Assembly: GCA_013146195.2 (NCBI GenBank)
Contig: CM028381.1
Location: 99,113,002 to 99,177,001, forward strand
DNA: 64,000 nt
Direction of reading: 5' to 3'
From: Codonopsis lanceolata
Lineage: Eukaryota; Streptophyta; Magnoliopsida; Asterales; Campanulaceae
Of the stretch, positions 45,566 through 56,536 are shown in pieces (positions within the stretch are counted from its first letter, which is position 1; each line of letters starts with the position of its first letter). The position numbers were made by a program, and so were the translations under genes. The notes below the pieces were generated by a model, which saw only the letters and a program-made list of their open reading frames with translations, ran no database searches and had not been told where the DNA came from.

Positions 45566-47633
45566 ATATCCCTAATATTTTGATTTGCTTGTTCCCATTA
45601 TTGTGTATCATAACAAGTGGCTAAAAGGTCTGCATACTGGTTAGTGTGGCAGCTTGTTTGATAACACATAGGTCTTAGATTAGGTCATCCTAGTCTAGTC
45701 CTAACCTCCTCATAGATGATTGAACAGAACAACACCTCATATGCACAAGCACCAGCAGACTTGCTGATGTCTCAAAAGGCTCTTCGTAAAACTCGTCACC
45801 AGCTGACTTGTTGAATGCACTAAAGGACACCTTGAAGACTCGCCACCAGCAGACGTGCTACAGTGACAAAGTCTCAAAGGATTCCTCACCAGCAAACTTG
45901 TCAAGTGCATCTCGAAGACACCTTGAAGACCCACCAGCAGACCTATTACGGTTTGAATGTTCACATCAACGAACATCAGTCATTCTTTCAAAGATAGACT
46001 CACTCTTGAACATCAGACCAGTAGACTTTACTATGCACGTGCTTCAGAGAAGTCAAGACTGCAGCAGAGCAAGACAAAGACAAAAAGTGCCCAAGCTTCG
46101 AAAGAAAACATCAATGTCTTTGAAGCCTGACACCATTGATACTGCAAGATCTTTTCTCTCTCATGTGATCTAAAAAACATCTACTTTATTGGACAGATCA
46201 TTTAAACATTGCATCAGACGTCAGACATACTTTTCAGAAAGTTATCAATGACAGTCTGACAGGAAACCAGTTCAGGATCTTAAAGACAAAGCCTTTACCC
46301 ACCAGTCAAAGGTCCAGCTGAACAAAACATCTCTATCCAATGGACTTCAACGTACAACATCTCTAACGGATAGAAAGTTTATCTTCAAAATCTCAACGAT
46401 CATCTTGACAACGATCAATATAAAAAGGATATCTCTTCTACTCTTCAAAGTGACAACTAAAAAGTGACGAAAGAGACGACTACGAAAAGTCTCTGAATCT
46501 GCACCAAGAACTTCGAAGAAGAAAAGAGATCGACAACGAGATCGTCTTCACCAACGCATCTCAGATCTCTACATCCTGGTTGCAGTGAGCTTACCCAGAC
46601 CTTAGCAAATCACCTCCTGTGAATTGCTAGGAAGAACTACCTTGAAGAAGAGAAGAGAGATCAGAGATTAACAACAGTCAAGATTCTCGTCTTGGTCAAG
46701 AACCCAGTTCTTGATTTGAGTTCTTCATCTTTCTTCGAAGAACTCAACCTTTAGCTGAAGCTTCCGAAATCTATATCTAAAGCTAAAGGTCCAGCCGTTG
46801 ATCGATTTGAAGACTGAACCCAGATGTTGCCCAAGGAAGATGAAGAGCTGTCTGTTCATATTACATTCATATCTTCAGATTTGTATTCAGATACAAATGA
46901 TGTTGATTGTGTAATAATCAATCATCTTAGGGGGTCGAGTGGTTTGCACTCATTCGTTCAGATATTTATTATCTGAACGAATAGCAATAGTGTCTTCTCA
47001 TTACTATTTCTCATCTGGTCTCCTATTTTTCTTTGTACTTAAGAGTTTGTTTATATAAGATTAAGTACAAGATTTGGGGATTGATAAAGATGAGAACATA
47101 AATTTTCATAGAGAGTCTAGGTTGATGTAATTTGTAATTTATCCTTGAATAAATTCAGATGTTCTTTCAAATTATTCATCTTCCAATCTTTATCTCTCTA
47201 TTTGCTTTTAATAAACTGATTTATCTTTTGAAAAGCCACATTTCAATGACTTCCTAAAACCTGCATTTTGGAAGAAGGATTAAGTATGTTGTTGTTCTGA
47301 TCATATAATCGTGTACAGCTACTTAAGACTTCTTAAAACCTAAGCCTAAAATATTTATGTTGCTTAAACTCTTTCTAAACAGGCTTTTGTTTTACTGACG
47401 GTTCACCAGCAGAGTTCATAACTCTGCTGAGAGCAAGTCTTCTGTTCTGTTCTGTTCCAAGCCGACAGCAGATATGCTCGACAAGTCAATCGTATATGTC
47501 ACTAAAACCTATTCTTCATGCATATTGAAAAGAAAAGTTTTTAATGTGGTATCATAGGCTATTCACCCCCCCCCTTCTAGCCTATTTGAGCTTTATTGTG
47601 GACCAACAGTTGGTAAGTGTTTAAAAAAATATT

Positions 47634-47906
47634 TTGACCCCATTTTACTCAAGATTCGAAACAGAATTGGCAGCTGGCTGGGAATCTTCTTTCCGCTGCT
47701 GCTCGTATTACTTTAATTAATCACGTTCTTCACTCGTTGGTCATCTATCAGCTTGTTGTTTTGGATCCTCCGGTTGGGGTAGTCAAGCAGATTGAGTCTA
47801 TGCTCTCTAATTTTTTCTGGGGGCAAATTGAAGATAAAAGGAAAACGCATTGGGTTGCTTGGGCTAATTGCTGCTTGCCCACCATGGAAGGTGGTTTGGG
47901 CAAATC
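47634..47906 (+). pseudogene. LINE reverse-transcriptase fragment
   Basis: The reading gives DPILLKIRNRIGSW, then after a one-base shift a SAAARITLINHVLHSL segment, then IESMLSNFFWG and a THWVAWANCCLPTMEGGLG end. This is the segment after the catalytic domain of plant L1-type reverse transcriptases (usual ...GGLG... block). Both sides are cut: by the copia LTR at 47608 and by LTR-C at 47907. Confidence 0.75.
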
Positions 47907-48741
47907 AAGGGCTTATTTTTGGTGGTTTTGGCCTTTTTATTCGGGCAGACTTTTTATGCTGCTGCTGCTGCGGTTTGGGGTGTGCTCGCTCTGTCTTTCT
48001 CGAGAGAGGGAGACTTTTTATGCTGCTGTTGCTGCGGTTTGGGCAAAGTAACGGCTTATTTTTTATGCTTGCCTACTTTCTACTGGCTGAATTTGGGCAA
48101 AACAAGGGCTTATTTTTGGTGGTTTTGACCTTTTTATTCGGGCAGAGCAACGGCTCTTTCCGAGGTTTTTGGACCGGGGAAATAGGGTGGATACCTAACT
48201 AGAGAGCTAGGGATCACTTTGACCGGTTGGTTTTAGGTTCGGCGGAGTTTTGACAGGGTTTCGAGGCTTTATAGGAAGACCACTCCCTATCTCACTTCGC
48301 TCTCTTTTTTCTCAGCGTAACGACGACGCGGAGAAATTTTATCGGTGTCTTTGGTTTGTCTGAAAGTGAGCCCCGAACTCTCTATTTATAGGCTGAAGGA
48401 GGGACTCATCGGGGATTACTTTTTCTCTTTTGGCGCTTCAAGTCCTTGTACACCGCGCATCGGAAGTTGCACAATGCGTTAACTGGGAGTGACCTTGTAG
48501 CACCTTGGGCGCGACCTAAAGGGTCTGTGGGCGCCGCGCCAAGACTTCCCTTTGGCAGCGCCAGGTTACTATTCATCTTTCATTTTTGACGCTTTAACCC
48601 CCCCGCATTTCACTGTTTAGCGCATCCTGCTTTGCCTTTTGCATTTTTAACTCTTGTAACTTGACATTTGTTAAGTTTAAACAGTTCTTGATATCAAATG
48701 CCAGAGTTACATATGGGGCGTACGAAATTGGGGTGTCTACC
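47907..48741 (-). repeat. LTR-C: truncated, rearranged 3' LTR of the Tat element
   Basis: From 48741 down to about 48055 it matches LTR-B closely. Below that the order is scrambled: CTTTTTATGCTGCTG and GGGCTTATTTTTGGTGG segments occur twice. It ends at the LINE fragment in a shared TTTGGGC. The terminal base is C instead of A (minus strand starts GGTAGACACC). Confidence 0.8.
48381..48390 (-). promoter_or_regulatory. LTR-C TATA box
   Basis: Minus-strand TATAAATAGA, conserved with the other Tat LTRs. Confidence 0.6.
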
Positions 48742-48752
48742 GAGCCCCTCAA
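48742..48752 (-). promoter_or_regulatory. Polypurine tract of the Tat element
   Basis: Minus-strand TTGAGGGGCTC directly before the 3' LTR; identical at LTR-A (26304-26294). It primes plus-strand DNA synthesis. Confidence 0.75.
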
Positions 48753-48974
48753 CGATGGAGTATACAGGTAACCCGAGGCTTACTGAGTAGACGAACATCG
48801 TTGATAAACAATAGACTCTCCAATTTTGTGGAATTAAAAATAGGAGAGAAATGCAACAGGTTACAGTTATAATGCAACAGTTTATAATGCTAACCAAACT
48901 CCATAACCTAGACATATTTAGTCGGTTATAGTAGGTTATCGTAGTTTTTAAGCAGATATGCAATAAAATGCTCT

Positions 48975-49310
48975 AATGGTCGGACCTACTAGTGTAGGCT
49001 GCCTACGTATCCCTTCATAAAGGAACTCAGACCAAAACGTAGTTCAGGCCAAAACCTAAACTATCATACATGCGATGGTCGTGCCTACCGAAATAGGCTG
49101 CCTACGTATCCTTATACAAGGAATCAGACCGAAACGTAGTTCACCCCTGCCGGGGATCAAGTGCTGCGATGCTAAACAAACAAGTGATGCAATGCTATCA
49201 AACAAGTGCTGCAAAGGTAACTATCAAGTACTGCGATGGTCGTGCCTACCGAAATAGGCTGCCTACGTATCCTTATACAAGGAATCAGACCAAACGTAGT
49301 TCGCGTGCTG
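48975..49310. repeat. Repeat type 1 in the 3' region, about 3 copies
   Basis: GTGCCTACCGAAATAGGCTG with CCTACGTATCCTTATACAAG and a CAGACCGAAACGTAGTTC tail occurs at about 48977 (diverged), 49076 and 49238. One diverged copy is in the other Tat remnant near 26460. TACCGAAATAGG is partly palindromic. Confidence 0.8.
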
Positions 49311-49328
49311 CTGGGCGGAATGTAATGT

Positions 49329-49540
49329 CTCCTCAGGAACGCAGCCTTCGTTGGAGAACAAAATCTTTCCCTCTGATCCGGGGTTGCGTGCCCCTTAAGG
49401 GAAAGTTTCCAACACAACTATAAATGTTTGGAATGCATTGTCTCCTTAGGAACACAGCCTTCGTCGGAGAACAAAACCTTTCCCTCGATCCGGGGTTGCC
49501 TGCCCCTTTAGGGAAAGTTTTCCAAACATCACACAAATGC
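49329..49540. repeat. Repeat type 2 in the 3' region, 2 copies of about 110 bp
   Basis: TCTCCTCAGGAACGCAGCC with AAATCTTTCCCTCTGATCCG and GGGTTGCGTGCCCCTTAAGG recurs about 112 bp on. Its core corresponds to the 78-bp unit at 26555 (CTTTCCC...CCGGGGTTCGC...CCCC). Confidence 0.8.
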
Positions 49541-49549
49541 ACAGAAAAG

Positions 49550-50480
49550 GAAAAAATACTTTCCTTTCCTTACCCTTGCTTTGCCCTTGCGACCATCTGT
49601 CGCTGCTGCTGCTTTGCTGTACTTGCTGCTTTACGCTTCCATTTGCTGCTTCTGTTGCACTTGCTACTTCATGCTCTTTTGGTGCTCTTGCTACACTTGC
49701 TATTTCATGTTGCTCTTTTGCTGCTCTTGTTGCACTTGCTACTTCATGCTGCTCTTTTGCTGCTCTTTTGCTGCTCTTGCTGCACTTGCTACTTCATGCT
49801 GCTCTTGTTGCACTTGTTATTTCATGCTGCTCTTTGCTACACTTACTGGGGATTTTTCTCTTTTGTTGTAGTTCTGGCTTTTGCTGGAAATATTTTCCCC
49901 TTTTTCCGCTACATTTTCGGCTTTGGCTGGAAAAATCTTTCTTTATGCTACTGCATTTTTCCTTTTTGCTGCCCCTTTCTAACCTTGGTTAGAAATTTTC
50001 TTTTCTTTGTTGCTGCATTTTCTGGTTCCAGCTGGAATTTCCTTTTCTTTTTTCTGCCGCATTTTCCCTTTTTGCTGCACTTTCTAGCTTCAGTCAAAAA
50101 TCTTTCTTTTTGCCTCCGCATTTTCTTTTGTTGCATGCACTTATACATTTTTTTCTTTTTTCTTTTGCATGCATTTTCCCCTCTCTTTTTTCTTTTTCTT
50201 TTCTTTTTTTTCTTCTTTTTTATTCTTTTTCCTTTTCTTTCCTTTTTTATTTGCTGCATACATGTATATATATTTTCTTGCTTGCATCTCTCCTTTTGCA
50301 TGCGTTTTTCTCTTATTCCTGCATTCTTCTCTTTTGTTTTTCTGTTGCTTTTTTTTTCTTTTTTTCTTTTTTTCATTTTTTTTCATTTTTTTCATGTAAG
50401 CTTTATTTTTACAAAACCTTTACCTTTGCCACTAATTTTTCTGGCTTTTCTGCTTATTTTGCGGCTGATCTGCTGGGGAT
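49550..50480. repeat. Pyrimidine-rich low-complexity tract
   Basis: Imperfect GCTGCTCTTGCTGCACTTGC units (49600-49850) pass into T/C-rich sequence. The long frames here (Phe/Leu-rich on the plus strand, Lys/Arg-rich on the minus strand) are produced by the composition. Confidence 0.8.
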
Positions 50481-50820
50481 ATAATTTTTCCCTTGCCCTT
50501 GGATAGGTGGCCGTCGAATTTGGTTAACAAAATTACTTTTGTTAACTTTTCGTTAAGTTTCAGGGGCCATTTTGCAGCTTTGGAGATTCAGGGACTTAAG
50601 TGCTGCAACTTCAAACTTTGGAGGGGGAAAAAGGAAAAATCCTTTTTCCTCCCATTATTAGTGACGGGCAAGCAGGAGTGAAGCTCACTACTTCACTTCT
50701 TCTTCTTCTTTCTTTCTGCTTCTTTCTGCGAGGCAGCCATTGTTGCCCATTTTCATTTCTTTTTCATTTTTGCTCATTTTCTCAATTTTCTTCCGCCCAT
50801 TTGCGTGTTTTCTCTAGCAG

Positions 50821-52954
50821 ATGACTTCTTCATCTCGATCCAGAAAGGGGAAGGCTCCCATGCACCCAGAATCTGGCGAGTGGAGGAAGGAATTCCTTCC
50901 TTTGATCCGGAATAAAATCAAATATCTCTATTCCAAGGATGACTGGGGCAATATCCTTCGCGATTGGGACACCCATGTATCGAATCTTCCAAGTACTTCT
51001 GTAAGTTTTTTCTTTCTAAATCTACTTGGATATTTTCAGATCTACTAGATTTTAGCACTGCTTTGGCCTTTCGGAGCATTCCTGACTCTGCTGATAATGT
51101 TTATGCATGCAATATTTATGCTAAAATGATGCAATTTAATGATGATGCATGAAATTTATGCAATTTATTTTTGCGATGCATAATTGAACTAGTGGGCACT
51201 ATTTGACCCTACAATGCATGATTTATACTATTAATACAATTGGAGCTATATGATGCATGCTTTAGGCTAAAACATATTTTTATATGCTATATGCCTATAA
51301 AATGGACTTTTCGGAATATATTGCAATTTTTTTTCGGACATATTTTTTGGACGCATTTTCAGATGAATGCAGGACAAAACAGATATATTTTATGCACTAG
51401 AATTCACTTTTTATGCATGCTTATGCTGCAGGGACATAATAAATGTCATGTGAAATTTTCTTTTCATGATTGGTGGCATTTTATTACCTTTTTGTTAATG
51501 CTATAATGCAGCTTATTTGACAATAAATGCGAATGATAGATGCACATATTACTTTATTTGATGCAAATTCTATGCATAAAAATTTATGGGATGCTTGCTA
51601 GTATGATGCATGGGAAATTTTTATTTTATTATGCATGCGAAAATGCAAAAATGCAGTACATGCTTTTAAGTGCAAAATATACACTTTTATGATGCCTAAA
51701 ATGCAAAAATACATATTTAGATGCAAACAGATGCATTTTTTTTTTTTTGTTTTTTTTTTTTTGAGATGCTAAAGATGTAAATCAAAATTTTTGAAAATGC
51801 TAAAATGCGATAAAGATAATTATTTTTTTTCTTTTTCGGATATCTGTAAAATTTTCAATGCACAAATGCATTTATTATTATTTTTTGTATTTTTATTTTT
51901 ATTTTCATGATAATACCAAGAATGCAAGTAAAATTTCGCATGCTAAAATGCAATACATATGTATTTTTATTGCCATGATGCAAAAATATATTTCAAGTGC
52001 TAAAAGATGCGTTTTTCTTTTTATTATTTGTTTATGAATGGATGTCAAATGCTTATTATATACCCTTCTTTTTTTTTTTTTACATGCAAAATGATTTTTT
52101 TTTCTTTTAAGAAATGCATCACAGAAACTATTATGCTGCAATTTTATGATTTACCAAATATGATACATGCAACATCTTTATTCTTTATATATTTTTTTAT
52201 TATGCAAAGGAAATAAAAGATAGTAAACTTACCTTTTCTTTTACTTTTCTTTTTTAGCTCCGCAGGCCCTTTCAGCGGGTTCGAGCCACTTGTGCCAACA
52301 TGGCGGATATTTATCACATGCTGCCCCAGGCGGCACAAGTTTTGGTGGAGGGCACCGGTTTCAGCACCTTTCTACATGTTTTATGCCCCTTTTCGAGCTA
52401 TTTGCCCATTTTCGACGTGCTCCGGGATTACTGGTGGGATACTACCCACACATTCCATTTCAGCTGGGGGGAGGCGACCATGACCCCCTGTGATTTTGCC
52501 GCTATCACCGGCCTTCCTACCAGCGTTAGTGAGACCTTGGCGCCTGACTATACTCTCCGTCGGCGTCATGACGAGGTGGAGGACCTCCTGGGTTTTAAGC
52601 CGGAATATAAGTCGACGGATGAGATTTACATTGGCAGCGTGCGGAAATGGCTTCTAGCCAACGCCGGCCGAGTTCCAGAAAATGACCCCATAGCCGTGGC
52701 TCGCGTTGCTAGGGCGTTTTTATTCTTTTTCCTTAGCACGTCACGTTTTGCCAATTCTTCTACAACCCTGAGGGTTTCTGTCCTGGCATGCTTGACAAAT
52801 TTTGAGCAGATTCCCACTTATGACTGGGGGCAGGCGGGCCTGGCCGAACTTTATGCTTCCATGGATAGGGCTAGCTGAAATGATTCGTCGACTCTGAATG
52901 GATTTGCCCCGGCGTGGGAGGTATATGCATTTTCCTGCTTTTTGCTGTTTCTCT

Positions 52955-52997
<43 letters not shown>

Positions 52998-54075
52998 ATA
53001 TATCTTTTTTTCGTGAACATATTTTTTTTGCAGCATATGTTTTTTTTTATTGCTGATAAAATTTCTCTCTTTTATTTTTCTTTCTTTTTGCAGATCTGGG
53101 CCTTCTTATTTTTTCACTTTACGCCGGGTCGGCTACTTCAGCGTGTCCACCAGCCACCCTACATGCTCGAATTTGTGGACGAGAATAGAGTTTCCAGGAT
53201 GGCGGCTGCTCAAGGAAGAAACGGATTTAGGAGTGGAGGCACGGTGCATTTCCTTCCTTGGGAAGGCTTGGAGGGGCATTGTGCTGTTGCTTTAGGGCTG
53301 AGCTGTTGCTGGATACTGATGGTATCCATCATTGTCGACTCTTTATACATGGGCGAGCGGGTCAACCGCCAGCATTCTGCGATTTTGATGGCTCCAGTGG
53401 TGCCTCCTAAGTCTCCTTTTTGGGTGATAGAGCCGGACCACTTGCCGAACAAGTATCAATACCTGTCGAAATTTCTCATGCCTCCGAATGATTTTCCGGT
53501 CATGGCTTATGAGGAATTCTTGCAGACAGTGCTTCATCCTCCCCCTCATGCTCTTGTTGCACCCAGACGGGCTTCTGATGCATCTGCCAGGCCAAGGCCT
53601 TCCATCCCATCTCTCGACGAGAACCTGGAATTTGTTGAGCCTGATGACGCCTTCTCTACCTTTCAGTATCATTGGGGCGGCCGGATGGTAGAGGAAATGC
53701 TTCCAGATGTCGAGATTCCTGAGGAGTGTCGAGTTCCGGAGCAGGCCCATTCGGTAGACACATTTCACTTTTGTATCTCTTTTTTTTTTTTATGCATATA
53801 TTTTATTTACTATCATTTTCATTTTTCTTTTTATGCGTATCTATTTTTTTTCAAGACTAATATATTTTCTTTTGGCTGTCTCACTTTTTTTTTAGGTGAA
53901 TGTGTCTACTTATAAGAGGCTGCTGTGGGGCTTTTTCAGTATCAACAAGTTTTATCAAAAGCTTGTGGATGAGCTTTCCTGTAGGGGGAATGACGTGGTG
54001 CGGCAGACCAGGCGCCGGGGCGATGATGACGATGATGCGGACGCCGGGTCGAGCCGCGCTCGGGGCAGAGGTTGA
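50821..54075 (+). pseudogene. Plant-mobile-domain-like gene, 4 exons, one nonsense codon
   Basis: Exons 50821-51000, 52258-52920, 53094-53753 and 53896-54075, all joined in phase 0 at GT/AG sites, give a 560-codon frame. Landmarks: a basic start (SSSRSRKGKAP), YLYSKDDWGNILRDW, then the mobile-domain-like region LRDYWWDTTHTFHFSWGEAT, MTPCDFAAITGLP and a VARVARAFLFFFLSTSRFAN segment. Across the second intron come GFAPAWE and IWAFLFFHFTPGR; the end is acidic then basic (RRRGDDDDDADAGSSRARGRG). This layout (tryptophan-rich domain, WGE, followed by a ...LGLP-like site) is that of PF10536 proteins such as MAIN/MAIL1, nuclear proteins linked to silencing in Arabidopsis. Exon 2 has TGA at 52876-52878, probably from CGA. 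The gene is antisense to its host retrotransposon. The family call is by motif only. Confidence 0.7.
51001..52257 (+). other. Intron 1 of the mobile-domain gene, rich in ATGCA
   Basis: 1257 bp with T-runs and dozens of ATGCA/TGCAT words (ATGATGCATG, AAAATGCAAAAATGC). GT at 51001 and TTTTTTAG at the end fit splice sites. Confidence 0.75.
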
Positions 54076-54550
54076 CCATACAAAGCTGGTGGTACAGCGG
54101 GCCCTTGGGTTATGGGAGGTGGTCTTGATAGGAGCCAGTCTTCCCGTGCACATTAGTCTTGGATACTGCGCTTATTAGTTTTCTCTCTTTTTTTTTCGTG
54201 TTAAAACCTGTACAAATATTTATTATACAATGCAAAACAATTTTATATGATGCAAAATATTAAAAATGCAGACTCAAAAACACATGCACAAAATAAAGCT
54301 ATACCAATATCTAAGGGTAATGGCACGCTGTATTTAAGAAACACATTTCAAGAGAATACACCTTCGGGCTCGAGCGGGCTGTTCTGGTGATACGCGGGGA
54401 GGAAAAGGCAACTGCCTCTTCCTATTCTCAGCCACATAATTGTCGCAAGTCTATTTTTCATAGCCTTTTCTTCTTTCTCTATGATCAGACAGAAATAATG
54501 GAGGTTTGTCGGAGCCGAAAACCAGAATACCAGCCAGTTTCAAAGGGACA
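54076..54550. other. Spacer between the two antisense genes
   Basis: Non-coding. It starts T-rich and has further ATGCAAAA words (54230-54300), similar in style to intron 1. Confidence 0.5.
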
Positions 54551-54623
54551 GTAGCAGCAACCTGGCGCGGCCTAATGGGCTCTTTAGCGCGGTGCCAAGG
54601 AAGGCTTTTGGCAGCGCCAAGAG
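54551..54623 (+). promoter_or_regulatory. GGCGC block shared with the Tat LTR upstream region
   Basis: The block (CTGGCGCGGCCTAATGGGCT ... TTTTGGCAGCGCCAAGA) is homologous to 45321-45388 in LTR-B and 48498-48564 in LTR-C. In the LTRs it sits 110-180 bp upstream of the minus-strand TATA box. Here it sits 75-147 bp upstream of the plus-strand TATA at 54698, so it faces opposite ways relative to the two promoters. Confidence 0.65.
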
Positions 54624-54697
54624 TCTTTCCTGTGCCATCCCTGTTCAGCACTGTTCGCGTACTGTGCTCGAAAACCGTCTGTTTCTCAATTTTCTGA

Positions 54698-54704
54698 TAT
54701 AAAA
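54698..54704 (+). promoter_or_regulatory. TATA box of the DUF7745-like gene
   Basis: TATAAAA, 122 bp before ATG 54826, followed by GGCAGACGAGGG. Position and context fit a core promoter on the plus strand. Confidence 0.6.
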
Positions 54705-54825
54705 GGCAGACGAGGGATTGCTTGTTTTTCACAGATTCATCTGCTTCCTTCTCACAAACTTCTAGCCTTGCTTATGCTCAGCCGTTGCCACCTTTATCAA
54801 ATAATCCTTTGCATTTTTCTCATAA

Positions 54826-56536
54826 ATGGTTGTGCCAATTCATACAGCGCTGGAGATAGAAATCTATGAGAATGCTTTGGATTTCTGGATCCTTTCCTTG
54901 CGCTCAGACAAGCGTGATTGGTTTGAGCCTATATTTTGGATACAGGTGCATGTTGTCCTTGAGAAATATTGTCATTAATTGGGACATGATAAGGGGAGCC
55001 TTCAGGTTTTGGTCTCCTCAAGACCATCTCTTTAATTTTGGTATGAACGAGATGTGTCCTACCTTTGAGGAGTTTTGTGCAATGTCGGGGATGGCACCTT
55101 CCCGCCTTATCGCCGTGCCTTTTCATCAGAGGCGTCCGTATATGGCAATTAGGGAGCTGTTTCGCACCACTCACCTTGCTACTCCGGGCTTTTGTAATGG
55201 AGTATCTTTTGATTTGACTGTCCTTCCTGGAGCCTTAACAGAGTTCAGGGAGGATGACGTGGATTATTTGAGGCGTTGGCTGTCTGCACTTTTTCTTTTC
55301 CTGGTAGGGAGATATCTGATGGTGGGCCAACCCGGATTCATCGATGTGCGGGTTGTCGACCTAGCGTTACAGGCACGGGATCGCCGATTGAATATTATCC
55401 CGGTGATTTTGGCGGAGACTTTGGCGGGCCTGGATGCTTTTGCAGGCGGTGATGAGTTATTCCCTACTGGCAGCCCCATTTTGATCCACATGTGGCTGGA
55501 GGAGCACTTTCTTTTGGTGATGGCCCCAGTACCGCCGGGAGCAATGTATGATCCGGGGCTTTTTGGCTCTCGCGGTCACTTTCCTCAGACCAATTATTCG
55601 GAGTATGATTGGGCTGAGAGCTTTTTTCGCCGGGGCTCCATGGATATAATCTGGGTAATCAGCCACTGGCAGATTCGGCGCTTTATCATGTATTCATAAA
55701 ATATAATCGAGGTTGTCATCTTTGGGCATCGGCGGACTTCTTTTTCTGAGCGCAGGATCTTGTGCCGATTTGGGAGAAGCGGCTTATCACCCCGGCCAGT
55801 CTGTATTTACGGAGTTGGATAATAATGACAGGGACTTGGGTACCACTATCCAGGGAATGTGGCGGCGGGATTTTGATAGGCTGCAGGTAGCCTATTTATT
55901 TTCTGATTATATGCTCCTTTCCCACGAGTATTTGTCGTGGATCATGGTGGCTGCTGAGGGGTCATCCCGCATAATCAGGCGTGGACTAAGGCGACTGCTG
56001 GGTCGTCACGTTGCTAGTGGCATAGATGCTCGCCTAATGGAAATAGGTGAGGACATTGATAGTTCGGGGCTAGTCGTCCCCCAGGCCTTGCAAGAGGAAT
56101 TTAGGCAGGTGCATAATCTTGGTGCCCAGACAGCTCCTGGACCAAACACAGTAGGTCCTAGCAATGCGCCACCTCTAAGCAATGTAAGACGGCCTGACCC
56201 TTGGGAACCGAAGTGGGCTGCTCCTCCCCTCGAGGCCCCGGATGGGGTAGTGCTTTCAGAAATGATGGCAACGAGCCTCCTCGGCTGAGCAACGTAAGCA
56301 GACAGCATAATCCTTGGGAGCTAGAGGAGGCTGTCCCTCCACCTCAGACTGGATGGGGCACTGCTCTTAGAAATGATGGCGCCGGTCCGAGTAACACAGC
56401 TGTCCAGGAAAATGGGGATGCCGACGACGAGGAAGAGGACACTTCCGGGGGCTCTCATACAGATGAGACCAGAGCTTCTTCCGCGCCTCGCAGAAGGAGT
56501 ATATGGGCCCGACTGGGTGGACGCCGCAGGCAGTGA
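54826..56536 (+). pseudogene. DUF7745 / mobile-domain-like gene, frameshifted
   Basis: ATG 54826 opens a frame (MVVPIHTALEIEIYENALDF) that shifts near 54935 into the long frame ending at 55699. That frame holds WDMIRGAFRFWSPQDHLFNF, MNEMCPTFEEFCAMSG, VDYLRRWLSALFLFLVGRYL and ILAETLAGLDAFAGGDELF. A second shift leads to 55700-56240 (RRDFDRLQVAYLFSDYMLLS) and a third to 56201-56536. Two 37-codon repeats (PWE and RNDG landmarks) end in an acidic then Arg-rich tail. The FW...F.FG/PTFEEF...SG pattern fits the DUF7745-type proteins often seen beside plant gypsy elements, distant kin of the mobile domain. Function unknown. It lies tail-to-tail with pol. Exact exon structure is uncertain: some apparent shifts could be introns. 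Confidence 0.55.
56163..56380 (+). repeat. Two 37-codon repeats, first with a 4-nt deletion
   Basis: Unit 1 is 56163-56269 (107 nt) and unit 2 is 56270-56380 (111 nt). Shared order: PP.LSNV.R, PWE, A.PP, GWG.A.RNDG. The 4-nt shortage in unit 1 explains the frame change there. Confidence 0.8.

Larger units (their letters stand above)
36769..47608 (+). mobile_element. Large Ty1/copia-type element without gag-pol
   Basis: The 5' LTR tail (36769-36925) matches the end of the 3' LTR (to 47608): both read through GTGGTATCATAGGCTATTCA, a C-run, and TTTATTGTGGACCAACA. PBS TGGTATCAGAGCC lies at 36928 and the polypurine tract AGGAGGAGAT ends at 43776. After removing the nested solo LTR the 3' LTR is about 2.08 kb. 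The 6.85-kb interior has no recognisable gag, protease, integrase or reverse transcriptase, only an envelope-like or plant-transposon-domain ORF at 42024. Size, PBS and extra ORF point to the SIRE/Maximus lineage. It is non-autonomous. Confidence 0.75.
43777..47608 (+). repeat. Copia 3' LTR, interrupted by a solo gypsy LTR
   Basis: It starts TGTTGGAATATG after the polypurine tract and ends GGACCAACA. The insert at 43822-45565 splits it 45 bp after its start. It includes CACCAGCAGAC-type repeats at 45750-45940. Confidence 0.85.

Noticed and set aside
47737..48202. ORFs over the LINE/LTR junction as a fusion protein
   Set aside because: The second half is non-coding LTR sequence (repeated CTGCTGCTG and GGGCTTATTTTTGG), so the frame is accidental.
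49424..50506. 360-codon plus-strand ORF and Lys/Arg-rich minus-strand ORFs (49948-50395)
   Set aside because: They lie in a pyrimidine-rich tract where stop codons are rare by composition; the peptides are Phe/Leu or Lys/Arg runs without a domain.
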